Assembly: GCA_003024785.1 (NCBI GenBank)
Contig: PUQB01000259.1
Span: 62,001 to 126,000, forward strand
Origin: Selaginella tamariscina
Taxonomy: Eukaryota; Streptophyta; Lycopodiopsida; Selaginellales; Selaginellaceae
DNA length: 64,000 nucleotides
Reading direction: 5' to 3'
The notes below the pieces were generated by a model that saw only the letters and a list, made by a program, of their open reading frames with translations, made no database searches and had not been told where the DNA came from. Every line of letters starts with the position of its first letter. Position 1 is the first letter of the stretch. Shown here one piece after another: positions 12,301 to 22,266 of the stretch. The position numbers were made by a program, and so were the translations under genes.

Positions 12301-14260
12301 CTTTCTTCGTTGAAGCAGATGCCTCGATTTTGAGTAGGATCCGTCCTATCACAAGTTGGAGAAGACAAGTTGCTTCATCCTGTAGCTTTTCACTCTCGTA
12401 AGTTCCTTTCGGTGGAGATCAATTACGAGATTCATGACAAGGAACTTAAGGCCATTGTGGATTCGTTCGAGGAGTGGCGGCATTTCCTGGAAGGTGCGCA
12501 TCCTGTACAAGTTCTTACGGATCACAAGAACCTGGAGTATTTCAAATGGCTCGAGTTCTTAGTCGGCGACAGGTAGGTGGGCGGAGTTCCTATCACGCTT
12601 TGATTTCATCATCGTCTACAGGCCCGGTTTTCAGAATGGCAAGGCGGACACATTGTCTAGGCGCTCTTACCTTGCACCGATCCTGGGCGATCCTACATAT
12701 GACTGTCAAAGACAAGTGTTGTTGGGTCCTGATCGTTTCCGGCTTGCGGCACTACATGTTCATCAGGCTCCAGCAAATTCAACACTCCTACAGAACATCC
12801 GTTCGCAGTTGGCTACAGACGACTTAGCAAAGAATGTGTTCTCACACATTCATCTTAACGTTGCAAGTTCCTCTTCCCCAGTTCCTGTTCAGACTACAAG
12901 TTGTTTGCCATACAGGATGGACTCCTGTACCGGGAAGGTCTCCTGTACGTTCCTGTTGGTATTTCCAGGACTCGTGTGGTACAGGATTGTCATGATACCC
13001 CGGCTACAGGACATTTTGGTGTGGCCAAGACAGTGGAGTTGGTGACTCGCAACTATTGGTGGCCTGGGTTGCGAGGTTTTGTGGAAAGGTTTGTACGGAG
13101 TTGTGACACTTGTAACAGGTCGAAGATGCCTCATCATGCACCCTCTGGTCTTCTTCGTCCTCTTCCTGTTCCTTCTGCTCCTTGGAATCCATTTCTATGG
13201 ATTTCCTCACAGATCTTCCTCCTTCTCGTGGATTCGATGCAGTTCTTGTGGTGGTTGACCGTTTCACCAAGCAGCTCATTTCCTACCCTGCAACAAGACA
13301 GCTACAGGTCAGAAACTGCTGAGTTGGTGATCCGTGAAGTGTTCCGACACATGGTCTTCCTGAGAGCATTGTTTCCGATCGAGGTCCACAATTCATGTCC
13401 AAGTTTTGGCGAGAGCTTCTTCGGAGTCTACAGGTTAAAGCGGATCTTTCTTCAGGATATCATCCGCAAACTGATGGGCAGTCCAAACACAATTCAGACC
13501 TTGGAACAGTATCTTCGTTGCTTCATCAGTTACCAGCAGGACAACTGTTGGACCTTTTTCCAATGGCGGAGTTTGCCTACAACAACTCCGTTCACGCATC
13601 TACAACAACACCTTTCTTTGCTCTTACAGGCCACCATCCACGTTTTGACTTTGCTCCTCCTCGCTTCTCCTTCTTCCGCTCCTGCAGTACAGGATCGTCT
13701 CCAGCATCTTCGTCAGGTACAGGATGATCTCCGGGTTCATCTTCAGCAGGCACAGGAACGATAAACATCATGCTGATGCTCATTGTCAGCCGGCATTGCA
13801 TACAAATTGGTGATCTCGTGTGGCTTCTTCGTCGACATATTCGCACCAATATGCCTTTCTTCTAAGTTGGATTTTCAACGATTGGGCCCTTATAGGATCG
13901 TGGCGGAGGTAAATCCTGTAGCTTTCCGACTCGAGTTACCATCCACGGTGAAACTTCATCCTGTGTTTCACACCTCTTGTTGGAGCCGTATCATCCTTCT
14001 TCTCTTCCGGTCGTGTTTCTTCTCCTCCCCCTCCTGTGGTCATTGACACTGAACCTGAGTACGAAGTTGCAGCCATCCTTGATTCTCGTCTTCATCGTCA
14101 CCAACTCCAATACTTGGTGGATTGGAAAGGTATTTGCCTACTGATCGCACTTGGGAACCTGCATCCAACTTACTCCATGCTTCTTCCAAGGTTGCTGCCT
14201 TCCATCGGCATTATCCTGCTAAACCAGGTCCCAAGACTCGTGGAACTCGTCTTTAGGGAG
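9360..14260 (+). pseudogene. gag-pol region of the chromovirus
   Basis: Gag begins MADFERFQREHQ with a coiled-coil-like start, followed by the retrotransposon gag domain and a CCHC knuckle (CLYCGGAGHKVADC) near 10210-10250. The protease (LLDTGANACFMDD) is near 10450. A Pro/Ser-rich linker spans about 10820-11200. Reverse transcriptase ([25 protein letters not shown]) runs from about 11340 to 12000, with RNase H after it. The integrase has an HHCC-type zinc-finger region (GHFGVAKTVELV, then [10 protein letters not shown]) near 13010-13130, and the chromodomain ([24 protein letters not shown] in part) is at about 14055-14130. The region is a fossil with many breaks. Family placement rests on domain order and the chromodomain. 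Confidence 0.85.
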
Positions 14261-14267
14261 GAGGTGC

Positions 14268-14879
14268 TGTCACGACCCGATACAGGATACAGGATATGGG
14301 TTGCAGGATTTCCTACAGGATTCCATACAGGATAGGTGCAGGATATTCTACAGGATTCCTACAGGATATTCCTACAGGATTCCGGACACAGGATCGGTTG
14401 CAGGATATTCCTACAGGATATGCCACAGGATATGCCTAGAGGATAAGGGACATGTGGACTCATCTTAGCCTCTGCATGCATGCAATCACTTTTGCATGCA
14501 TGCAACCACTTTTAGCACTCATGCCTAGATTAGCTCTTGGAGTTGTGAGCATAAAAGCTCCGACCTAATTGTTGTACAATCAGTTACTATCAACACCAGT
14601 CTTACTACGATCAATCTTGTCTTGTCTTTTCTTGTTTCTTGTTTTTCCTCCTTGTCTGCTCTTTTCTTCCTGTCTCCTCCTGGATCCTGTCCTGTTCCTG
14701 TCTTTTCCTGGATCCTATCCTGCTTCCTGTCTTGCTCCGGATCCTATCCTGATCCTGTCTTGCTCCTAATCCGCCTGTCTTTCCTAGTTCCTGTTCCTGC
14801 TCTCGGTCCTGTTCCTGAGTCAAGCCTTCATGTCCTTGGAATCCTGCTCTCTTCCTGGTTCCTGGATCGTGGCTTGACA
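14268..14879 (+). repeat. LTR 3 (3' LTR of the chromovirus compound)
   Basis: Starts TGTCACGACCCG and ends GGCTTGACA, matching LTRs 1 and 2. It is flanked by GGTGC on both sides: inside as the end of the purine tract, outside as the first bases before the palindrome array. The array starts immediately after it. Confidence 0.85.
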
Positions 14880-16075
14880 GGTGCGGCGGGATTGATTTCG
14901 CCACCCTTCAATGCCTCTAAAAAGAGTGGGCGGGATTAATCTCGCCACCTTTCTGGAGGCCCTGAACGGGTATGAGGGATTAATCCTGCCACCCTTCTCG
15001 GTCTCAGAGAGAACTTGGCAGGATTTATTTGGCACACCCCTTCAGTGGCTCCAGAAAGCGGCGGGATTAATCTCGCCCACCATGTAAAAGATGGTGAAAT
15101 GAATCTCGCCACTTTCTCAGTCCCCTCCATTGGTATGTTATAAACCTTCTACGTCTCAGACAGAAACGTTTGGGATTGGTCCGACTCACCAATGGAGGAA
15201 AAAGGAAAGGGTGGCGGGATTCATCCCTCCAACAGGCATTGAAGCCTCGGCGGGATTAATCCCGCCGGACGCCAATGCCCTGTGTGAAATCCGGCGGAAT
15301 TAATCCTGCCGCCTAGGCCCTTCAGACAGGCCTTTGGCGGCGGATAAATTCCGCCCAATTCTGCACAGGGCATGTGTACACGGCGGGATTAATCCCGCCA
15401 GACGCCAATGCCTGCGCGGAATCGAGCGGGATTAATCCCGCGCCTAGGCCCTTTAGGCAAGCCTTTGGCAGTGGGATAAATCCCGCCCGACTCCGTGCAG
15501 GGCATGCATATGCGGCGGGATTAATCCCGCTGCCCAGGCCCTTCACTCGAGTCCTAGGCGGCAGGATTAATCCCACCGGACGCCAATGCCCTTCGCAGAA
15601 TCGGGCGGATTAATCCCGCCGCCTAGGCCCTTTAGGCAGGCCTTTGGCGACGAGATAAATCCCGCCTGATTCCGCACAAGGCATGTGTACGCGGCGGGAT
15701 TAATCCCGCCGGATGCCAATGCCCTGTGCGGAATCCGGCGGGATTAATCCCGCCGCCTAGGCCCTTCAGACAGGCCAATGGCGGCGGGATAAATCCCGCC
15801 GGATTCCACACAGGGCATGCGTGAGCGACGGGATTAATCCCGCCGCTCTTCGGTTAGCTCATGGGTGGCAGGATTAATCCCGCCACTCATGAGGCTAACC
15901 GAATAACCTGCCTGAAATGGCGGCATGATTAATCCCGCTGCTCATGAGGCTAACCGAATAACCTGCCTAAAGGGCGCGGAATTAATCCCGCCGCCAAGGG
16001 ACTAACCATATAGCGGCAGGATTAATCCCGTCGCTACACACGTCTCACCATATAGCAGCGGGATTAATCCCGCCG

Positions 16076-16080
<5 letters not shown>
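14880..16080. repeat. Palindrome array 1: about 26 copies of GGCGGGATTAATCCCGCC
   Basis: About 26 exact or near copies of an 18-bp perfect palindrome lie in 1.2 kb of GC-rich DNA inside an AT-rich region. Common variants are GGATAAATCC and single changes in the GGCGGG arms. In the regular part the centres lie 43-46 bases apart (for example about 15257, 15301, 15346, 15390, 15433, 15478, 15522), just over four DNA turns. Spacers differ, but many are inverted repeats of one another. The left part (14880-15230) is more degenerate. Because the palindrome has no stop codon in any frame it creates meaningless GGINPA/AGLIPP-type reading frames. The array shows no similarity to the adjacent LTR. Confidence 0.95.
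15249..15835. repeat. Higher-order repeat of three palindromes, unit about 133 bp
   Basis: Inside array 1 the order palindrome - X - palindrome - Y - palindrome - X' recurs about four times. X contains CCAATGCCCTGTGCGGAAT, and X' is close to its reverse complement (ATTCCGCACAGGGCATG). Y (GCCTAGGCCC ... GGCCTTTGGC) is itself roughly self-complementary and is followed by the GGATAAATCC variant of the palindrome. Every palindrome is therefore also the centre of a larger inverted repeat, and a whole unit can fold back on itself. This is read directly from the sequence. Confidence 0.88.
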
Positions 16081-16156
<76 letters not shown>

Positions 16157-16636
16157 TATATGTATATGTGTGTGTAGGAGAGTGCATGTGTGTGCCACAG
16201 ATAGACAAATCAGATAAATTATACTGATACACACAGACATGATTATATGTATATGTATATCATATGTGTGTGCTAAATAAATAAATTATACATATACACA
16301 CACACACAACACATATATATGTATATGATATGTATATTTATGTATATGTATATGTATATACAGGAGTGTGCATGTGTGTGCGAGAGATAGATAAATAAAT
16401 AAAATTATACAGATACTGGTACACATAATATATGTATGTATATATGTACATAGGTATATATATATATGTGTGTATATGTATATCGTGTGTATGCGTGTGT
16501 GAAAACAAATAAATCATACAGATAAACAAACACACACACACATATATATATATACAGGAGTGTGCGTGTGTGTGCGAGACATACAATTAACAAATCAATA
16601 AAATTATACAGATACACACACACAACCACCATATAT

Positions 16637-16683
<47 letters not shown>

Positions 16684-16985
16684 CGTGAGTATGCGTGTGT
16701 GAGCGAAACAAATAAAATCATAACAGATAACAAGAGTGTGCGTGCGTGTGCAAGAAATAAAAATTAATAAATTAATAAAATTATACAGATACACAAACAC
16801 AACACACATAGATATATATATATATATCTGTTGTGTTATATGTATACGAGTGTGCGTGTGTGTGCGAGAAATAGAGATCTAAATTATATTATTAAGATAC
16901 ACACACATATAAATATATATATGAATAAAAATAAATAAATAAACTCAGGAGTGTGCGTGTGAGAGAGAGAGAGAGATCTGATCTC
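16081..16985. repeat. (CA)n/(TA)n microsatellite block with degenerate minisatellite
   Basis: Starts with (CA)n and (TA)n directly after array 1. A unit of variable length then recurs about seven times, containing GAGTGTGCGTGTGTGTGCGAG, then AGATAAATAAATAAAATTATACAGATAC, then CA and TA runs. Open frames here are low-complexity and not genes. No gene or RNA is seen. Confidence 0.8.
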
Positions 16986-17214
16986 ACAGTCGCCGCCTTG
17001 CTTCTTCACAAACCCTAGGAATATAGTTAAACCCTAAAAAAAATAGAATATATATTAACCCTAATTGAATATTCCTTCTAAGAATATACTTAAACCTTAA
17101 AAAGAATAAACTTAGATTCGCCCTAAACAAATTTCTTTCATTATATTATCAGCGTGTGCGTGTGCGTGGGTGTATCACATACACCCCAAGAATAAATATC
17201 ATGCAGGGGTTTAA
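16986..17214. other. Short unique stretch between repeat blocks
   Basis: Contains AAACCCTA-type motifs and AT-rich sequence; no gene seen. Confidence 0.4.
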
Positions 17215-17960
17215 CACGTGTGTGTCATGAGAGTATTAAAGTTTCACATGCAGCGATACATATATACACACATAGTATTATACCATAGACATACATACAT
17301 ATTAGTACATATTAATATTAGAGAGACAGAGTACATGATTATGTATGGTGTGTATGTACGAGAGAAGAGTGACAATACATATTATGGATCATGCATGGTG
17401 TGTATGTTTGAGAGAAGAGAGACAATACATATTTACATGGATCATGCATGGTGTGTATGTATGAGAAAAGAGAAAGAGTGTTAACAAATTAAATTCATAC
17501 ACATTGCATATATTAGTACACACATATACATACACACGTGTATACACACAGACATACATACATATTACATGTGTAAATTCAATGTGCCTACATAGGGTTT
17601 TAGGTTTAGGGTTTAGGGTTAGGATGGATCATGCATGGTGTTTATGTATGAGAGGAGTGAGTGTTATACACAGATATACATTATACATATTACATAATGT
17701 TGTAACATCAGTACATATTATGGATCATGCATGGTGTGTATGTATGAAAGAAGAGTCAGGTTATATATTATGGATCATGATTATGCATGGTGTGTATGTA
17801 TGAGAGAAGGGATTATGCATGCTGACACTATGTATGTATGAGATAAGAAATAAAGTGTTAACAAATGAAATCGTACACATTGCATATATTAGTACACATA
17901 TATACATACACACGTGTATACACACATGTGTAAATTCAATGTGTTACATACACACAGACT
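17215..17960. repeat. Minisatellite with ATTATGGATCATGCATGG core, plus telomere-like run
   Basis: About six to seven copies of a unit of roughly 55-65 bp hold ATGGATCATGCATGG followed by TGTGTATGTATGAGAGAAGAG. A second, longer motif (TTAGTACACATATACATACACACGTGTATACACA) occurs twice, at about 17512 and 17890. A short run of plant telomere-like repeats (TTTAGGGTTTAGGGTTAGG) lies at about 17607-17625. Reading frames across this block are artefacts of the repeat. Confidence 0.8.
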
Positions 17961-18154
17961 AAGTACATATATATCATACATGCGTTGAACATGATTGTTT
18001 TCAATAAAGAAGCAACATATAATTTCTCAAGTTTGGTTTAGGGCAATGTGCATGTGTGTGCATATGTGTCTTGTAAGTGCTTCTAATGCGTGTGCACGTT
18101 ATATATAAATTTATGATTGTGTTTATATATATGTGCAAAACAAACATCGAATAA

Positions 18155-18900
18155 TTAAGAAAATAATATTAATATACACACTATGAACATATTTTAAATT
18201 ATACATAATAATATATGATTTTATCTAATATATAGCCATATATAGTTTTAATAATATATATTAATTTAATATTGATAATAAGGTTTAACATTAGAATATT
18301 CTTGAAATAATAAGAAATTAATTGAGAAAATCCCATTAATATATACAAATGTAGATCAAGTATTGAAATAATTAACTAAATTAATTATGATAATCATGTT
18401 TAATATTGAAATATTCTTGGAATAATAAGAAAATAATAAAGAATATCGCATTAATATAAAGAAGATTAATTACTCAAGTAATTAAGAAAATGATATTAAT
18501 ATACACACTATGAACATATTTTAAATTATACATAATAATACATCATTTTATCTAATATATAGTCATATATAGTTTTAATAATATATATTAATTTAATATT
18601 GATAATAAGGTTTAACATAGGAATATTCTTGAAATAATAACAAATTAATTGAGAAAATCCCATTAATATATACAAATGTAGAATAATTACTGAGATAATT
18701 AAGAATAAGACTAATTTAATTATGATAATCAGGTTTAATATTAATATTCTTTCAATATTAAGAAAATAATAAAGAATATCCCATTAATAGTAGGAAATGT
18801 AAATTAATTACTCGAGTAATTAAGAAAATAATAATAATAAACAGACTATGAATATATTTTAAATGATACATAATAATATATCAATTTATTTATTGTATTA
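18155..18900. repeat. Tandem repeat of about 325 bp, 2.3 copies
   Basis: ATTAATATACACACTATGAACATATTTTAAATTATACATAATAATA recurs (in part) at about 18169, 18496 and, more diverged, 18823. The intervening AT-rich sequence also aligns (AATATTGATAATAAGGTTTAACAT; GAGAAAATCCCATTAATATATAC). It is a local duplication without coding signal. An (AT)n run follows at 18903-18945. Confidence 0.8.
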
Positions 18901-18950
<50 letters not shown>

Positions 18951-19049
18951 AATAATATATACTTGAATATTAAGAATGTAGAATAATTACAAAAATTTCG
19001 TAATATTAAACAGCTTGAAGCACTTGAATAACATTAAATGCAATTTTAA

Positions 19050-19524
19050 AACACTCATTGGAATTGGAGAGTATATATGTCAGACTGTCGGTTATTTGTT
19101 TCAACTCATCTTAAATTTTCTTTTCTGTTATTTCAAAAATTTCGAATTTCTGACATAAGTATTATCGGTCTGACATGTAAATTTGAAAATGCATTTAATT
19201 TCCACTCAAATTCAGATCTGGTTCTTTCTCCGGCAAGGGTTTCTTCATTTCTTTATTTTTCACTCTTCAGATTTTCTTTTTTCTTCTTAGTGATAGCTAG
19301 GAGCGACATTAAATTGGGTGCGCTATTGTTTATAGGAAAGCACGGCGCCTTCATGCTGTTTACAAGTAAGTATTATAAACAAATTTAATATATTTATAAA
19401 GATTCACTCTCTTACATTCTCTCTTAAATTTTAGAATTTAGGGATTTAGGAATGCATTAGGATTACAATATATTCTGTTAGGGATTTATCCCGTTTAAAT
19501 TTTTTAACTTAATATTCTCGGTTA
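19050..19524 (+). other. Possible leader exon with GTAAGT donor upstream of the DUF7869-type gene
   Basis: A pyrimidine-rich stretch (19220-19290) is followed by less biased sequence ending TTTACAA then GTAAGTATT at about 19371, a strong donor. The first good acceptor that leads into recognisable coding sequence is at 20394 (TTATGTGCAG). If these are joined, this is a 5' untranslated exon and palindrome array 2 lies in the leader intron. This is inference; no transcript data are available. Confidence 0.3.
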
Positions 19525-20250
19525 GCCGGGGCGGCGGGATTAATCCGGCCATTTTTTTTGCCTCTTTGAAGAGGTGGCGGGATTAATCCCACCACCATCT
19601 CTTTCAATTATGCAGAATTATCGGGCAATGCTTCTCCGCCTCTTAAAAAGAGCGGCGGATTAATCCCGCCGATAACTCTCTCAACTGATAAAGATTTACT
19701 TGAATTTATTAGAAAGAGTTGTCGGCGGGATTAATCTCGCCAACCATTTTAGAGGCAGAGAAGGGGTGGCGGGATTAATCTCGCCACACTTCCCTGTTTT
19801 AAATATTTGTGGCAGATTCATCCCGAATCTCTTTGAAATCATAGTTTCGGAGAGAGTTGTGGGCGGGATTAATCCCGCCGCCTATTCTCCATCGTCAGTG
19901 TTGTGGGCGGGATTAATCCCGCCCCTCTTCCTCGTCGGAGGATTTGCGGCGGGATTAATCCCCCGATCTCCCGTCGAGGAAGAGGCGGCGGGATTAATCC
20001 CGCCGTACTTCCTCGTCGAGGAGTCCGCGGGATTAATCCCGCCGCTCTCTCCCGAGGAGACCGCGGCGGGATTAATCCCGCCGACTCTCTCGGGAGAGTC
20101 GGCGGGATTAATCCCGCCGACTCTCTCCGAGGGTAGAGTCGACGGCGGGATTAATCCCGCCGACTCACTCCGAAGGGGTAGAGTGCGGCGGGATTAATCC
20201 CGCCCATCGTTCCTCGTCGGAGGAGTGTGGGCGGGATTAATCCCGCCCAT
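19525..20250. repeat. Palindrome array 2: about 16 copies of GGCGGGATTAATCCCGCC
   Basis: The same 18-bp palindrome as array 1, here about 16 copies. The right part is dense: centres at about 19870, 19914, 19956, 19995, 20034, 20073, 20109, 20152, 20195 and 20238, that is 36-44 bases apart. Spacers are not shared with the regular part of array 1. Many are short hairpins themselves (GACTCTCTCGGGAGAGTC; TCCTCGTCGGAGGA). The left part has longer spacers with GCCTCTT/AAGAGG inverted pairs, which resemble the degenerate left end of array 1. The array ends sharply before ordinary AT-rich DNA about 145 bp ahead of the first recognised coding exon of the next gene. Confidence 0.95.
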
Positions 20251-22266
20251 CAGTTGTATTAATAAAGCATGAGATATTATCTTTATACATAATTATGTAT
20301 TATTGCACATGCATATTATTAAGCAAACCAGTTATGATTTCTTAGAAATATTGCATAAACAGATATCATAAATAACACAATTATTTATGTGCAGGACAAT
20401 ATGTATAATACTGGAGATAAAGTATGTCTTCTTCGGAACAACGAGATAGTTGGCACTGGAACTGTGGAAGTTCGAGATGATAATGCATCATGTCACAATA
20501 TTGCCCAAGGATCTTGTGTGTACGTATGGGTGAACACCATTTTCAAGCATGTTGAGGTTCCGAATGGAATTTGAGGAGGGTTCTCCTGTATTGTGGAATT
20601 TGGATGAAGTCAAGGCTGACACAGAATATACAGAGTCACAAACAAACAGTAGCACGAGTTTTCCAGATGATGGCTTGCCTGCTGTGATGGATGAGGTGAT
20701 TCTCTTTCTTCATGAGATTGAGGTTGGGAGAGGCATCATCACAGCTATAAATCCAATGGAAGCAGTGTCAGAAGAGAAACTAGGGTCCGACTTCGTGGGT
20801 GTAGTTGTGACAGAGGTTTCACCTAATGGCACTTTGCATCCTGGATCCCTCGTGAGGTGGCGAACATCTGAATTAAGACGGCAAGATGGTTCAACATATT
20901 CTGGGTTGGATTTCAATAATAACAACCCGGAAGAACAACTCATATTTGAAGAGGTTCCTTGCATTGGTCCTATTATAAGAAAAAGGCGATTCATGGGTTG
21001 CAGATCTTCCCCTGCAAGTTTCAGCAAGAGGGTGAAGATGGATCCTACATCTTCCGAAAGTGTTACGAGCATTTCCACGATTGACTGCTGCAAGAAGAAG
21101 TGTTGTCAGATGGCAGACCGGAATGAAATTACCCAATGTAGACATGTCTTTCGTACGCTCACCCAAAAGCAAAGGCATGAGTTTGTATATGCTGCACTAA
21201 CTGGGTGTATTGATGGAATGGCCTCGGACACAGGTTATCAGAGTACATCCATGGTATTTAATAAGGTGGCCATCTGCTTCAAAGCTTGGTACAGTATATA
21301 CGGGATCCCAAAGACCACGTTCTACCGTCGGAGGGATGAGTGGCTAGATGGAGCGCGAACCTCAGTACATGGGAACACTGCTTGGTCAAAACCCGCTCTC
21401 ACATTATGGCAGCCATAGAGATACTCAAGGCTTTTGTGGAAGCAAATGCAGACAGGATGCCTCACAAATGCCGAACCACAAATGCAGGGGTCAGGGAAAA
21501 TCTCAAGGTTTTGCCTTCGATCTACACTCAATTGAAGCTGTGTGAACATGTGAACAAGTGCCTCAGCTTGATGGGGCTGCAAGCAATCTGCACTGGTACC
21601 TTCAACAACATATGGAATACTCATTTTAAGGATGTGGAGATTGCAAAACACTCTAGCTTTTCCAAGTGTGACACTTGTACATCATTGAAGGCTGCAGAGG
21701 CTTGTGCAAAAACCTTGGTGGAGATCACTGCCATTCAAAAGAAGATGGAGGCCCACATGATTGCACAACAAACTTGCCGGTCTCAGTACTATGCACACCG
21801 CATGCTTTCTGTGTCACGCCCATCAGAGTACCTGTGCTTGATCCATGACAAGATGGATCATTCAAAGACCAGCATTCCAAAGCTCGTTGCAACACCAAAG
21901 TGCCTTGGAAATGTCATGAAACTTCCGATTTCATTGACAGGTGTGCTAACACATGGACACGGTTGTGAGTCATATGGACACTTTTCACTTCCACATTGGT
22001 CTAGCGACTCCAATTTCACTATTGGGTCGTTGGCCATGTGTTTCAGAAACCTTGAAGCCCACTCACAGACAAGTCCTATCAGTGATCTCAAAGTGAAGAA
22101 ACAACACCTTCAACCTTTACATAATGCTCTCATGAACACGTCTGCACTTGAGGCTACTTGGGAATATGAGAGGCATTGTAGCAGCCTGCACAAAAAACAG
22201 ATGGCCCTGTTGAGAGTTCAGGTTCAGTGGAGGGATCTAGCTCAAATAGTGTACATGTGTCCTTAA

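Larger units (their letters stand above)
8676..14879 (+). mobile_element. Ty3/gypsy chromovirus, structurally complete copy
   Basis: A 6.2-kb element with LTRs of about 600 bp. The internal region is in Ty3 order: gag with CCHC knuckle, protease, reverse transcriptase, RNase H, integrase and a C-terminal chromodomain. The chromodomain places it in the chromoviruses, which target chromatin through this reader. A purine-rich tract (AGGGAGGAGG) precedes the 3' LTR. The LTR pair is clearly similar but carries base and length differences, so the insertion is not very recent. The coding region is broken in many places and the copy should be inactive. Confidence 0.88.

Noticed and set aside
8676-14879. 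Possibility that the chromovirus is intact and active
   Set aside because: Its coding region has many breaks and the LTRs have diverged.
16338-17803. Reading frames rich in Tyr, His, Val, Cys and Thr in the microsatellite blocks
   Set aside because: They are translations of (CA)n/(TA)n and minisatellite units.
19700-20197. Long plus-strand reading frame through palindrome array 2 (GGINPA/AGLIPP repeats), and similar frames in array 1
   Set aside because: The palindrome contains no stop codon in any frame, so long frames arise automatically on both strands. Spacers show no codon-like conservation.
14880-20250. CRISPR-like look of the palindrome arrays (constant repeat, varying spacer)
   Set aside because: The host is a plant nuclear genome, no cas genes are present, spacers are inverted repeats of one another or hairpins, and the 18-bp repeat degenerates continuously at the array edges.
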